A stretch of 64,000 bases of DNA from Streptomyces ortus. Its GTDB lineage: Bacteria > Actinomycetota > Actinomycetes > Streptomycetales > Streptomycetaceae. Both the position numbers and the translations under genes were made by a program. Below, piece after piece: positions 1 to 7,911 of the stretch (its first letter is position 1; each line of letters starts with the position of its first letter). The notes under the pieces were generated by a model. The model did not search any database, was not told the origin of the DNA, and saw only the letters and a list, made by a program, of their open reading frames with translations. The stretch covers positions 4,184,118 to 4,248,117 of the forward strand of contig NZ_JAIFZO010000002.1 in assembly GCF_026341275.1 (NCBI RefSeq). Reading direction: 5' to 3'.

Positions 1-328
1 GGACGTGGTCGACGGCCTGGCGGTGGGCAACGCCTACACGGCGTCGTCCCTCGACTCCCCGGCTCCCGAGGACGACGGCGGCGAGGGCTCCCTCGCGGAC
101 CGCCTCGGCTATGAGGACACGGCACTGGAGGGCGTCGAGTACCGCGAGTCCCTGAAGCCGCTCCTCGCCAAACTCCCGCCCCGCGAGCGGCAGATCATCA
201 TGCTCCGCTTCTTCGCCAACATGACGCAGTCGCAGATCGGCGAGGAGGTCGGCATCTCGCAGATGCACGTCTCCCGGCTGCTCACGCGGACGTTGTCCCA
301 GCTGCGGGAAGGTCTCATCTCCGACTGA
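1..328 (+). CDS. SigB/SigF-family RNA polymerase sigma factor, C-terminal part (5' end outside window)
   Basis: The reading frame is open from the left edge (first full codon at base 2) and ends at TGA 326-328, giving about the last 108 residues. The C-terminal half is a sigma region 4: LPPRERQIIMLRFF followed by the helix-turn-helix TQSQIGEEVGISQMHVSRLL, which contacts the -35 element. The short acidic linker before it and the region 4 wording match the SigB/SigF/SigG subfamily, which in Streptomyces acts in stress response and sporulation and is usually controlled by anti-sigma factors. Regions 1-3 are not visible, so the exact paralogue cannot be named. The next gene starts 61 bp downstream on the same strand. 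Confidence 0.9.
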   Translation, partial: DVVDGLAVGNAYTASSLDSPAPEDDGGEGSLADRLGYEDTALEGVEYRESLKPLLAKLPPRERQIIMLRFFANMTQSQIGEEVGISQMHVSRLLTRTLSQLREGLISD

Positions 329-389
329 GCCATCGCCCGGAACCTCACGAGGGGTTCAGAATTGACGGGTCGTCAGCCACACTGGCGCG

Positions 390-1187
390 ATGCGTCGACA
401 GGTGGGACAGCGGTCGATACGTGGTCGCCGAGGGGCCCTTGGGGGTGCCTCGGCGGCTGTGTTCTGTCTGGGGGCGGTGACGCTGGTCGCCTGCGGCATC
501 GGGGGCGATGGCGGCGACAGTGACGGGTACGTCGCCGTGCAGCGGCCCTCGTCGTCGGCGAGTGCCGTCGCGCCCACGGGGGACGTGGAGTTGGTGCCGC
601 TGGAGGGTGCGTCCGCGGGCAAGGGGAGTGCGGGGCAACCGGGTTCGGCGGCAGAGCCGAGTTCGGCGGCCTCGGCGCCCGGCGGTACCGGGTCGGGGGA
701 GCGGGGCGCGGGCTCTTCGGCGTCCGGTTCGTCGGCGGTCGGTTCACCTGCGGACGGCCCGTCCGCTTCCGGTTCGTCCGGGGCAGCCGCGCACGACAGC
801 GGTCGTACGAGTCCGCCCTCGTCCGGGGGCGACAGTACGGGCGCTACGGGCGGCGCGGGTGGCGCGGACGTGCCCGCCGGCCCCGCCGTGCTGGTCGTCG
901 GCGAGCCCGAGCGGGAGCCCGCCGACCAGCGGTGGTGCGAGAAGGTCACCGCCGGGTTCCGCAACACCGGGGGCAGCGCGGTGCGTTCGGGGACGGTGAC
1001 CTTCGGGACGCACGTCATCGGCGCACTCGGCATCGACTGGGCGACCGTCGAGTCGACCGAACGGCTGCCCGTACCCATCGCTCCGGGCAGCCGGACGGAG
1101 AAGACCTGGACGGTGTGCGTCGACGCCTGGCGCGTACCTCTGGGCATGCATGTCGAGACGCGGGACGTTTCCGTCCGGTGGGAATGA
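390..1187 (+). CDS. Putative secreted lipoprotein with Ser/Gly/Ala-rich stalk
   Basis: A 265-aa protein. The N-terminus is basic (MRRQVGQRSIRGRR), followed by a hydrophobic stretch ending in a lipobox-like LVAC with the Cys near residue 35, so lipidation and anchoring on the outer face of the membrane are expected. Residues about 45-165 are a low-complexity Ser/Ala/Gly/Pro spacer that would hold the C-terminal domain away from the membrane. Residues about 170-265 form a compact domain starting near PAVLVVGEPE, with two cysteines that could form a disulfide. I do not recognise the domain. It follows the sigma factor gene on the same strand and may be co-transcribed, but no strong Shine-Dalgarno is seen at the ATG. 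Confidence 0.7.
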   Translation: MRRQVGQRSIRGRRGALGGASAAVFCLGAVTLVACGIGGDGGDSDGYVAVQRPSSSASAVAPTGDVELVPLEGASAGKGSAGQPGSAAEPSSAASAPGGTGSGERGAGSSASGSSAVGSPADGPSASGSSGAAAHDSGRTSPPSSGGDSTGATGGAGGADVPAGPAVLVVGEPEREPADQRWCEKVTAGFRNTGGSAVRSGTVTFGTHVIGALGIDWATVESTERLPVPIAPGSRTEKTWTVCVDAWRVPLGMHVETRDVSVRWE

Positions 1188-1259
1188 CACGCCCCTCCGA
1201 CGACGGAAGTGACGTGTCCGCCCTGTGGGAGCGGGGCGCCGGGCGGCGCCCCCACGCGC

Positions 1260-1457
1260 TTACTTGAGTGCGAGCCAGGCGACCACGGCGACGATCGCGA
1301 CGGCCACGATCACACCGACGATCAGGCCGACCCGGGGACCCCGGGTGGTGGCCGCCTGCTGCTGCTGGCGGCTCTGCGGGTCGTCGACGAACGCTCGGAA
1401 CATCTGGGTGCTACCCGCGGGGTCGTAGTTGCCCTCGGGGCCCTGGGTGTTTGCCAT
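1260..1457 (-). CDS. Small single-pass membrane protein
   Basis: A 65-aa protein starting at MANTQGPEGNYDP. An upstream in-frame ATG at 1493 is less likely because it only adds a GC-rich extension. Residues about 1-38 are polar and rich in Gln, Pro and Arg. Residues about 43-63 form one transmembrane helix (VGLIVGVIVAVAIVAVVAWL) ending at the C-terminus, so the protein is predicted to be tail-anchored with its N-terminus in the cytoplasm. Function is unknown. It converges with the lipoprotein gene, leaving 72 bp between the two stops. Confidence 0.6.
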   Translation of the reverse strand: MANTQGPEGNYDPAGSTQMFRAFVDDPQSRQQQQAATTRGPRVGLIVGVIVAVAIVAVVAWLALK

Positions 1458-1525
1458 GCGCGTGACCCTATCGGGTGCGTTCTGTGGCCCCAAGTTTTGG
1501 GGCCGTCTTCTGTTGTGGGCACCGC

Positions 1526-1600
1526 CCCAGGGGCTCCGCCCCCGGACCCCCGTATCGGCCTTGGGGCCTCGTCCTCAAACGCCGGACAGGCTGAGGGGGG
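1526..1600. repeat. GC-rich intergenic repeat of the common Streptomyces type
   Basis: This stretch contains GGGGCTCCGCCCCCGGACCC followed by CCTCAAACGCCGGACAGGCTGA. From general experience, near-identical strings recur between genes in many Streptomyces chromosomes and can form GC-rich hairpins. It lies in the 325-bp gap between the small membrane protein gene and marR. The rest of that gap (about 1640-1782) holds the marR promoter and operator region. Identification as a dispersed family is from memory. Confidence 0.4.
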
Positions 1601-1717
1601 AACGCCGCTCAGGCGTCGAGCAAGCCGGGGGCAACCCTGGAAACCCCCTCACCTGCGAGTTTACGTTCGCCAATACTTGCCTTTGCCAAGCTTTTAGCCC
1701 GCGGAGCCCCATTTCGT

Positions 1718-1759
1718 TTGCCTGCAGCAACCAACCGTATTTATGGTTGCCTCAAGCAA
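1718..1759. promoter_or_regulatory. Likely MarR operator region (paired TTGC-n5-GCAA sites)
   Basis: Two 13-bp inverted repeats, TTGCCTGCAGCAA (1718-1730) and TTGCCTCAAGCAA (1747-1759), lie 29 bp apart centre to centre. Between them, CAACC (1732-1736) and GGTTG (1745-1749) form another inverted repeat. All sit 24-65 bp before the marR start, where an autoregulatory MarR dimer would block RNA polymerase. Binding is inferred from symmetry and position only. Confidence 0.55.
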
Positions 1760-1782
1760 CAAAAGAACATGAGGGAGGTGCG

Positions 1783-2334
1783 ATGGCCGCTCGACGGCAG
1801 TACGAGGAGCTGGCCCAGCAGCTGAGCGCCATCGGCGCCGTGAAGCGGGGGCTGGGCCGGATCCTCCCGCACGAGTGCCCGGCGGGTTCCGCCGCGGTGC
1901 TCACGCTGCTCGACCGGCACGGCGAGATGCGGATGAGCCGTCTCGCCGAGCTGATGGCCATCGACATGTCGGTGACCAGCCGGCACGTGGCGCACGTCGC
2001 CGAGCACGGCTGGATCGACCGGGCCCTCGACCCGGCCGACAAGCGCTCCCGCATCCTGCGGCTCACCCCCGCCGGACGCGACATGCTCGCCGACCTCTCC
2101 GAGCGCTATATGAACGCGCTCGCCCACTACCTGGCGGACTGGTCCGACGACGAGGTCGACCAGCTCAACACCCTGCTCGGACGACTGCGCGCCAGCTTCG
2201 GCGACTGCCGGGCCGTGACGTCCGTACCGGCCGGTCCGGGCGCTGTGACCACACCGGACGCACCGGACGCACCGGACGCATCCGCCGTGCCCGCCGCGGC
2301 GACCCCCGAGCGGACCACCCGTACACCCGTATGA
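1783..2334 (+). CDS. MarR-family transcriptional regulator
   Basis: A 183-aa protein. The ATG at 1783 was chosen because GAGGGAGG sits 6-13 bp upstream. It has a MarR winged helix-turn-helix: recognition region around MSRLAELMAIDMSVTSRHVAHV (residues about 45-68), then the wing with the family motif DPADKRSRILRLT. The C-terminal helix pairs with the N-terminus to dimerise. The last 35 residues are a low-complexity TPDAPDAPDA tail. MarR proteins commonly repress an adjacent exporter and release DNA on binding a small phenolic ligand. The exporter gene starts 23 bp downstream, so co-transcription and local autoregulation are likely. The ligand is unknown. Confidence 0.9.
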   Translation: MAARRQYEELAQQLSAIGAVKRGLGRILPHECPAGSAAVLTLLDRHGEMRMSRLAELMAIDMSVTSRHVAHVAEHGWIDRALDPADKRSRILRLTPAGRDMLADLSERYMNALAHYLADWSDDEVDQLNTLLGRLRASFGDCRAVTSVPAGPGAVTTPDAPDAPDASAVPAAATPERTTRTPV

Positions 2335-2357
2335 CGCGACACAAGAAAAGGAAGCCC

Positions 2358-5003
2358 ATGGCAACGACCACACCAGCCGGTGTGCGGGGCTCACACGCCA
2401 AGCACGGAGGTGCCCCCGACGGCGCTCCGATGACGCACCGGCAGATCATGGAAGCCCTGTCCGGGCTGCTGCTGGGCATGTTCGTCGCGATCCTGTCGTC
2501 GACGATCGTCTCCAACGCACTGCCCGAGATCATCGGCGACCTGGGCGGCGGCCAGTCCGCCTACACCTGGGTCGTCACCGCCGCCCTGCTGTCCATGACC
2601 GCGACCACTCCCCTGTGGGGCAAGCTCGCGGACCTCTACAGCAAGAAGGCGCTCGTCCAGATAGCCCTCGTCGTCTACGTCCTGGGATCGGCCGCCGCCG
2701 GCCTGTCGCAGAACGCGGGCATGCTGATCGCCTGCCGCGTGGTGCAGGGCATCGGCGTGGGCGGTCTGTCCGCCCTCGCACAGATCGTCATGGCCGCGAT
2801 GATCTCCCCGCGTGAGCGCGGCCGGTACTCCGGTTACCTCGGCGCCACGTTCGCGGTCGCGACCGTCGGCGGCCCGCTGCTCGGCGGTGTCATCACCGAC
2901 ACCAGCTGGCTCGGCTGGCGCTGGTGCTTCTACGTCGGTGTCCCCTTCGCGGTCATCGCGCTGATCGTCCTCCAGAAGACCCTGCACCTGCCCGTCGTGA
3001 AGCGGGACGTGAAGGTCGACTGGTCCGGCGCGTTCTTCATCTCCGCCGCGGTCTCGCTGCTGCTCCTGTGGGTCACCTTCGCGGGCGACAAGTACGACTG
3101 GGTGTCGTGGCAGACGTACGCGATGGTCGGCGGCTCGATCGCGCTCGGACTGATCTTCGTGCTCATCGAGTCGAGGGCCAAGGAACCGATCATCCCGCTG
3201 CGGCTCTTCCGCAACCGGACCATCGCGCTCTCCTCCCTCGCCTCGCTCTTCGTCGGTGTCGCGATGTTCTCCGGCACCGTCTTCTTCAGCCAGTACTTCC
3301 AGCTGGCCCGGGACGAGTCGCCCACCATGTCCGGTGTGCTGACGATCCCGATGATCGGCGGTCTGTTCGTCTCCTCCACCGTCTCCGGCCAGATCATCAC
3401 CAAGACCGGAAAGTGGAAGGCGTGGCTGGTCGGCGGCGGTGTGCTGATCACGGCGGGCCTCGGTCTGCTGGGCACCATCCGCTACGACACGGACTACTGG
3501 AAGACCGCCGTCTTCATGGCGCTGCTGGGTCTCGGCATCGGCATGATGATGCAGAACCTGGTGCTCTCCACCCAGAACCAGGTGGCGCCCCAGGACCTCG
3601 GCGCGGCCAGCTCCACGGTGACCTTCTTCCGTTCCCTCGGTGGCGCGATGGGCGTCTCGGCGCTCGGCGCGGTGATGGCCAACCGCATCACCGACTACGT
3701 CAAGGACGGCCTCACCGGCATCGACCCCAAGTACGCCGCCGCGGCGAGCCACTCCACCGGCAGCATCCCCGACATGGACTCCCTGCCCGCGCCGCTGCGC
3801 ACGGTCATGGAGAGTGCGTACGGGCACGGCATCGCGGACGTCTTCCTGATCGCCGCCGCCCTGGCCCTGCTGGCCTTCCTCATCACGCTGTTCATCAAGG
3901 AGGTCCCGCTGCGTACCTCGGGCGGGCTGGCACAGGCCGCCGAGGCGCAGGCGCAGGCGGACGGCACGGTCGCTGTCACCGAGGCCGCGCCGGCGGCGGG
4001 CTCCCCGGCCGACGCCTTCCCGGCAAAGACCGAGGAGCGCGTACCGAGCTGGGCCGTCACGGACACCGGCTCAGGCTCAGGCTCAGGCGTCGGCTCAGGC
4101 TCAGGCACGGGTGAAAGTGCAGGTGAGGGCCTTGGAGCGGAGCCCGCGGGCACCCAGCGGCTCGCCGCCGTCGCCACCCTGGCGGCCGGTACCGACGCCG
4201 CCGCGAGTGCCGATTCCGGTTCGGATTCGGGTTCCGGTTCGCGCGGGGTTCCCGTCCACGGGTTCGTGCGCGGCGCCGAGAGCGCGCCCGTGCCCCGGGC
4301 CGCGGTCACGCTGATCTCCCTCGCGGGCCGTCAGCTCGGGCGCTCGGTCGCCCAGGCCGACGGTGCCTACGCGGTGGACGCGCCCGGCACGGGTTCGTAC
4401 GTGCTGATCGCCTCCGCGGACGGTTTCCAGCCGCAGGCCTCGACGGTCGTCGTGAACGGTGAGCCGCTCGCGTACGACATCCTGCTGAGCGGCACGAGCG
4501 GGCTCGCCGGTGCGGTGAAGTCCGCCGGGAGCGGACAGCCGATCGTGGGCGCGATGGTCATCGTGACCGATGTGCGCGGTGACGTGCTGGCCACCGGGAC
4601 CACCGGTGAGCAGGGCGAGTTCACCTTCGCCGAGCTGGTGCCCGGCGCCGTGACCGTCGCGGTGAACGCCGCCGGACACCGGCCCCGCGCCCTGCCCGTC
4701 GAGGTCGGCGGCACCGGTGTCACCCGGGTCGAGGTCGAACTCACCGCCGGAGCGCGGCTCCAGGGCGTGGTGCACGCACCCGCGGGACCCCTGGGCGACG
4801 CCCGGGTCACGCTCGTCGACGCGGCGGGCAACGTGGTCGGCACCGCCACCACCGGGACGGACGGGGCGTACGCCTTCGCCGACCTGGACAGCGGCGAGTA
4901 CACCGTCATCGCGACCGGCTACCCGCCTGTGGCCACGGCCCTGACCGTGAGCGGCGGCGGCGTGGACGGCCACGACATCCGGCTCGCCCACCCCGGCGAG
5001 TAG
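2358..5003 (+). CDS. EmrB/QacA-type MFS drug exporter fused to three carboxypeptidase-regulatory-like domains
   Basis: An 881-aa protein starting at ATG 2358 (AAAAGGAAG upstream). Residues about 36-515 are a 14-helix DHA2-family proton/drug antiporter: the first helix carries LLLGMFVAILSSTIVSNALPEI and the GxLaDlysKK motif A follows (KLADLYSKKALVQ). A normal family member ends near residue 520. Here a Ser/Gly linker (SGSGSGVGSGSG) leads to three repeats of a beta-sandwich carboxypeptidase regulatory-like domain at about 630-709, 710-793 and 794-881, each with an AxVTLxxxxG...TxTxGxYxF pattern. The tail side cannot be decided from sequence alone. It is probably repressed by the upstream MarR. 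The next gene carries the same domain, which suggests a shared module. Confidence 0.88.
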   Translation: MATTTPAGVRGSHAKHGGAPDGAPMTHRQIMEALSGLLLGMFVAILSSTIVSNALPEIIGDLGGGQSAYTWVVTAALLSMTATTPLWGKLADLYSKKALVQIALVVYVLGSAAAGLSQNAGMLIACRVVQGIGVGGLSALAQIVMAAMISPRERGRYSGYLGATFAVATVGGPLLGGVITDTSWLGWRWCFYVGVPFAVIALIVLQKTLHLPVVKRDVKVDWSGAFFISAAVSLLLLWVTFAGDKYDWVSWQTYAMVGGSIALGLIFVLIESRAKEPIIPLRLFRNRTIALSSLASLFVGVAMFSGTVFFSQYFQLARDESPTMSGVLTIPMIGGLFVSSTVSGQIITKTGKWKAWLVGGGVLITAGLGLLGTIRYDTDYWKTAVFMALLGLGIGMMMQNLVLSTQNQVAPQDLGAASSTVTFFRSLGGAMGVSALGAVMANRITDYVKDGLTGIDPKYAAAASHSTGSIPDMDSLPAPLRTVMESAYGHGIADVFLIAAALALLAFLITLFIKEVPLRTSGGLAQAAEAQAQADGTVAVTEAAPAAGSPADAFPAKTEERVPSWAVTDTGSGSGSGVGSGSGTGESAGEGLGAEPAGTQRLAAVATLAAGTDAAASADSGSDSGSGSRGVPVHGFVRGAESAPVPRAAVTLISLAGRQLGRSVAQADGAYAVDAPGTGSYVLIASADGFQPQASTVVVNGEPLAYDILLSGTSGLAGAVKSAGSGQPIVGAMVIVTDVRGDVLATGTTGEQGEFTFAELVPGAVTVAVNAAGHRPRALPVEVGGTGVTRVEVELTAGARLQGVVHAPAGPLGDARVTLVDAAGNVVGTATTGTDGAYAFADLDSGEYTVIATGYPPVATALTVSGGGVDGHDIRLAHPGE

Positions 5004-5110
5004 TCGCAGGACCACCCGCGAAAACAGCAGTTGAAGACCCCGGCCCGTGGGGCGCGTCCCTGGCGGAGGCGCGCTCCGCGGGCCGGATCCACGAGATGAG
5101 GTTGTGAGCA

Positions 5111-5935
5111 ATGGGACTGACCGCGCGGATCCGTACGCGGGACGGCTGGGCCGTGTCGCACGCGGTCGTCACCGTGACCGACATGACGGGCGCCCAGGTG
5201 GTGCGTGCTGAGGCCGACGAGGAAGGCGCCGTGCGGGACGCGGTCGTGCTCGTGCCCGGCGCATACACGGTGATCGTCACGGCCGTCGGGTACGCGCCCG
5301 TCGCGTCGAGCGCCATCGTCACAGCGAGCGGCCGGGCCGAGATCGGCACCGTGACCCTCGCCCGGCAGGGCGGCACCGAGCTGCCGCCGCCCGGCCCCTG
5401 GACGGTGGACCCGGCCCACTCCTCCGTGGGCGCCGTCGCCCAGCACCTGGGGATCTCCAGCGTGCACGGCCGGTTCACGCGGTTCGCCGGGTCGATCGAG
5501 ATCGCCCCGGACGAGGTCGCCAAGTCCCGGGTGGAGGCGGTGATCCGGGCCGACTCGATCGACACGGGCAACGCGATGCGCGACGGCCATCTGAAGTCGC
5601 CGGACTTCCTGGACGTGGAGCGCCACCCGGAGATCAGGTTCGTCTCGACGGGCCTGACCCCGGCCACCGGGAGCGACCGCTGGACGGTCCACGGCGACCT
5701 CACCCTGCACGGGGTCGTACGCCCGGTCGACCTGGACCTCGCTTATCTGGGCACCGGCGCCGACCCGTGGGGCGGCACCCGGGCGGCCTTCCGCGCCACC
5801 ACGGAACTGCGCCGCGAGGACTTCGCGATGAACTACAACCAGGTCGTGCAGGCGGGCATCGCGGCGATCGGCACGACGCTGAAGGTGGAGCTGGACATCC
5901 AGGCGGTGCAGGGCGAGACGCTCCCGCAGGTATAG
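5111..5935 (+). CDS. YceI-family protein with N-terminal carboxypeptidase-regulatory-like domain
   Basis: A 274-aa protein. Residues about 1-93 repeat the beta-sandwich fold seen three times at the end of the preceding exporter (AVVTVTDMTGAQVVRAEADEEG). Residues about 96-270 are a YceI lipocalin-like barrel: WTVDPAHSSVGAVAQHLGIS, then GRFTRFAGSIEI, and FLDVERHPEIRFVS, the family signature. YceI proteins bind isoprenoid or other amphiphilic molecules. Most have a signal peptide but this one has none. It lies 107 bp after the exporter on the same strand, so the MarR, exporter and YceI genes may act together on a hydrophobic compound. That link is inference. Confidence 0.88.
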   Translation: MGLTARIRTRDGWAVSHAVVTVTDMTGAQVVRAEADEEGAVRDAVVLVPGAYTVIVTAVGYAPVASSAIVTASGRAEIGTVTLARQGGTELPPPGPWTVDPAHSSVGAVAQHLGISSVHGRFTRFAGSIEIAPDEVAKSRVEAVIRADSIDTGNAMRDGHLKSPDFLDVERHPEIRFVSTGLTPATGSDRWTVHGDLTLHGVVRPVDLDLAYLGTGADPWGGTRAAFRATTELRREDFAMNYNQVVQAGIAAIGTTLKVELDIQAVQGETLPQV

Positions 5936-6057
5936 GCGGCGGGCATGGGCGGCGACACAGGTGGCGGCATACGTGGCGGCATAGGTGGCGACACAGCCAC
6001 GGACGTAGGTCCAGCAGGGTCAGCCTGGGTGGGCCGTCGTACCCCTAGGCTGCCCCC

Positions 6058-6519
6058 ATGGCACCGAACATCGCTACGAACACCTCCGTATCGTCGGCCG
6101 AACTGCTCGATTTCGTACGTCCTCGGCATCGCGCCATCCTGCTGACCCGCCGGGCCGACGGGAGCCCGCAGGGGTCGCCCCTGACCTGCGGGGTCGACGA
6201 CTCGGGCCGCATCGTCGTCTCCACCTACCCGGAGCGCGCCAAGACCCGCAACGCCAAGCGGGACGAGCGGGTCAGCCTGATCGTCCTGAGCGACGACTGG
6301 AACGGCCCCTGGGTCCAGATCGACGGCACGGCCGAGGTGATCGACTCCCCCGACTCGGTGGAACCCCTGGTGGAGTACTTCCGCAACATCTCGGGCGAAC
6401 ACCCGGACTGGGACGAGTACCGGCAGGCCATGCTCAAGCAGGGCAAGTCGATCATCCGCATCACCCCGGAGAGGTGGGGCCCGGTGGCAACAGGCGGCTT
6501 CCCGCCCCACCTGGCCTAG
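6058..6519 (+). CDS. PPOX-class (F420/FMN-dependent) oxidoreductase
   Basis: A 153-aa split-barrel flavoprotein of the pyridoxamine 5'-phosphate oxidase superfamily. The start is MAPNIATNTSVSSAELLDFV and the conserved strand RRADGSPQGSPLTCGVDDSGRIVVSTYPERAKTRNAKRDERVSL carries the cofactor-phosphate-binding residues. Length fits the small F420-dependent group, which reduces substrates such as quinones or biliverdin with reduced F420, but the cofactor is not provable here. The TAG stop (6517-6519) sits exactly at the edge of the MITE-like element that follows, so the native C-terminus may have been altered by its insertion. Confidence 0.88.
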   Translation: MAPNIATNTSVSSAELLDFVRPRHRAILLTRRADGSPQGSPLTCGVDDSGRIVVSTYPERAKTRNAKRDERVSLIVLSDDWNGPWVQIDGTAEVIDSPDSVEPLVEYFRNISGEHPDWDEYRQAMLKQGKSIIRITPERWGPVATGGFPPHLA

Positions 6520-6690
6520 GGTCTGTCTGACAATTCCCGTCGTCGCCCGTAGGGCGGCTGCGCGGCGTCAGGTGCGTGCTCTCTCGGTGTGCCGGGCATG
6601 GAGCCTCGTACTGGACGACTGGCTCTGCGCCGGTGCGGCGAAGTGCGACGCTGCAGTCGCGCGGCAGGCGGGAAGTATCAGACAGACCTA
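6518..6690. mobile_element. MITE-like element with about 20-bp terminal inverted repeats
   Basis: GGTCTGTCTGACAATTCCCG (6520-6539) is repeated in inverted orientation at 6669-6688 with two mismatches (inverted copy reads GGTCTGTCTGATACTTCCCG). A TA dinucleotide lies at or one base from each outer edge, like the TA duplication made by IS630/Tc1-type transposases. The interior of about 130 bp has no plausible coding sequence, so it is probably non-autonomous. Similar strings recur in other Streptomyces from memory. Confidence 0.6.
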
Positions 6691-6699
6691 TACCGCCCA

Positions 6700-6870
6700 C
6701 CAGAGGCGCAGGGAACAGCGCAGTCTTTGCCGTTGGGGGCGCGGGGAACGGGGAACGGGCGCAATCTTTCGTTTTGCCTTCAGGGGCGCGAGGGAACGGC
6801 GCAGTCTTTCGCTTTTTTGCCTTCAGGGGCGCGGGGAACAGTGCAGTCTTTTCGTCTTTGCCGGCGGCGC
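6700..6870. repeat. Degenerate tandem repeats
   Basis: Four degenerate copies of a motif close to GGCGCGGGGAACAGCGCAGTC, each followed by a T-rich run and spaced about 45-60 bp, fill the gap between the MITE and the broken tetR gene. They are followed by an uninterrupted run of 16 C (6891-6906). No coding sequence is supported. Confidence 0.5.
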
Positions 6871-6886
6871 CGCGAGGGGGGCGCGG

Positions 6887-7677
6887 TCAACCCCCCCCCC
6901 CCCCCCTCACCCCGCGGAGCACAACCGTCTCGATCCCCGCGATCACCAGATCCAACGCGAACCCGAAGTCCCGCTCGTACATCTCCTCCACCGTGCTCCC
7001 CCCACGCGCCCGCATCAGCTCCTTGGACTCCTCCAGAACGTCACCGAGTCCAGGAGCCGCCCGCACCGCGCTCAGCGCCTGCTGGAAGAGGCGTCAGGAC
7101 TCATCCCCGCCTCCGCGGCCCGCGCCGTGAAGTGCCCCTCGATCGTGCCGAAGCCGTAGACGAACTGGAAGACGGCCGAGATGGCCCCCGCCAGCCGGTG
7201 CGTGGGCAGTCCCGTCCGGCGGACCACCCGCCGCACGGTCCGCGAGAAGGCGACCGACCTGGGCCCGATGTTGAGGAACGTCCCCGCGAGCGGCGAAGCC
7301 CAGGGATGCCGTACGAGAAGTGCCCGGTACCCGGAGGCGATCGCCCGGAGCTGGTCCCTCCAGTCCTCGTCCGCCGCCGGATCGGGCAGTTCCAGTTCCC
7401 CGTAGATCGCGTCGAGGGCGAGCTCAAGAAGGTCGTCCTTCGTGTCCACGTACCAGTAGACGGACATCGCGGTCACATTCAGCTCGGCGGCCAGGCGTCG
7501 CATGGAGAACCTGGCCAGCCCGTCCGCGTCGAGCAGCCGTACCGTCGCCTCGGTGATCCGGTCCCGGTCGAGCGCCGCCGGCCGGCCGCCCCGTGCGCCA
7601 CCACCCCGGGGGGCCTTTCCCTCCAACCACACGCTGGTCCGGGCCGGGCGCCCGGCCCGGTCGACTGCCCTCACCAT
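6887..7677 (-). pseudogene. TetR-family regulator with a C-terminal frameshift
   Basis: The ATG at 7677 has GAGGAGG just upstream. The N-terminal helix-turn-helix is intact (RITEATVRLLDADGLARFSMRRLAAELNVTAMSVYWYV), followed by a TetR_C-type ligand domain. The frame stops at 7072, but the protein continues in another frame as FQQALSAVRAAPGLGDVLEES and then MYERDFGFALDLVIAGIETV, so one base has been gained or lost at about 7073-7090. The second frame runs through the 16-C tract as polyglycine to a TGA at 6887. This is either a real decay event or a sequencing error in difficult DNA. The regulator is divergent from nothing obvious; its neighbour at 7912 points the same way. Confidence 0.75.
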
Positions 7678-7911
7678 GGCGCACCCTCCTCGGCACTCCC
7701 GCACCGGGACGCCTCGGAACACCGAGTTCCGTCCCGGCCCTCATGACGAACGGCCCTCACCTCACCACCGCCGCCACCGCGGAGTCTGCCCCCTGGTCCC
7801 GCCTCAGCAACGCGGCGGCCAGCAGTCCGCCATGGCAAGGGGGCGGTGGCCGGGGCACTCTCACCCCGGTCACCGCCCCCTGCGGGCGAACCGTCGATCG
7901 CGGGCGAACCG

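Noticed and set aside
2391..3827. Minus-strand open frame of 478 codons opposite the exporter
   Set aside because: His/Asp/Arg/Gly-rich shadow of codon bias in the exporter gene, with no recognisable domain.
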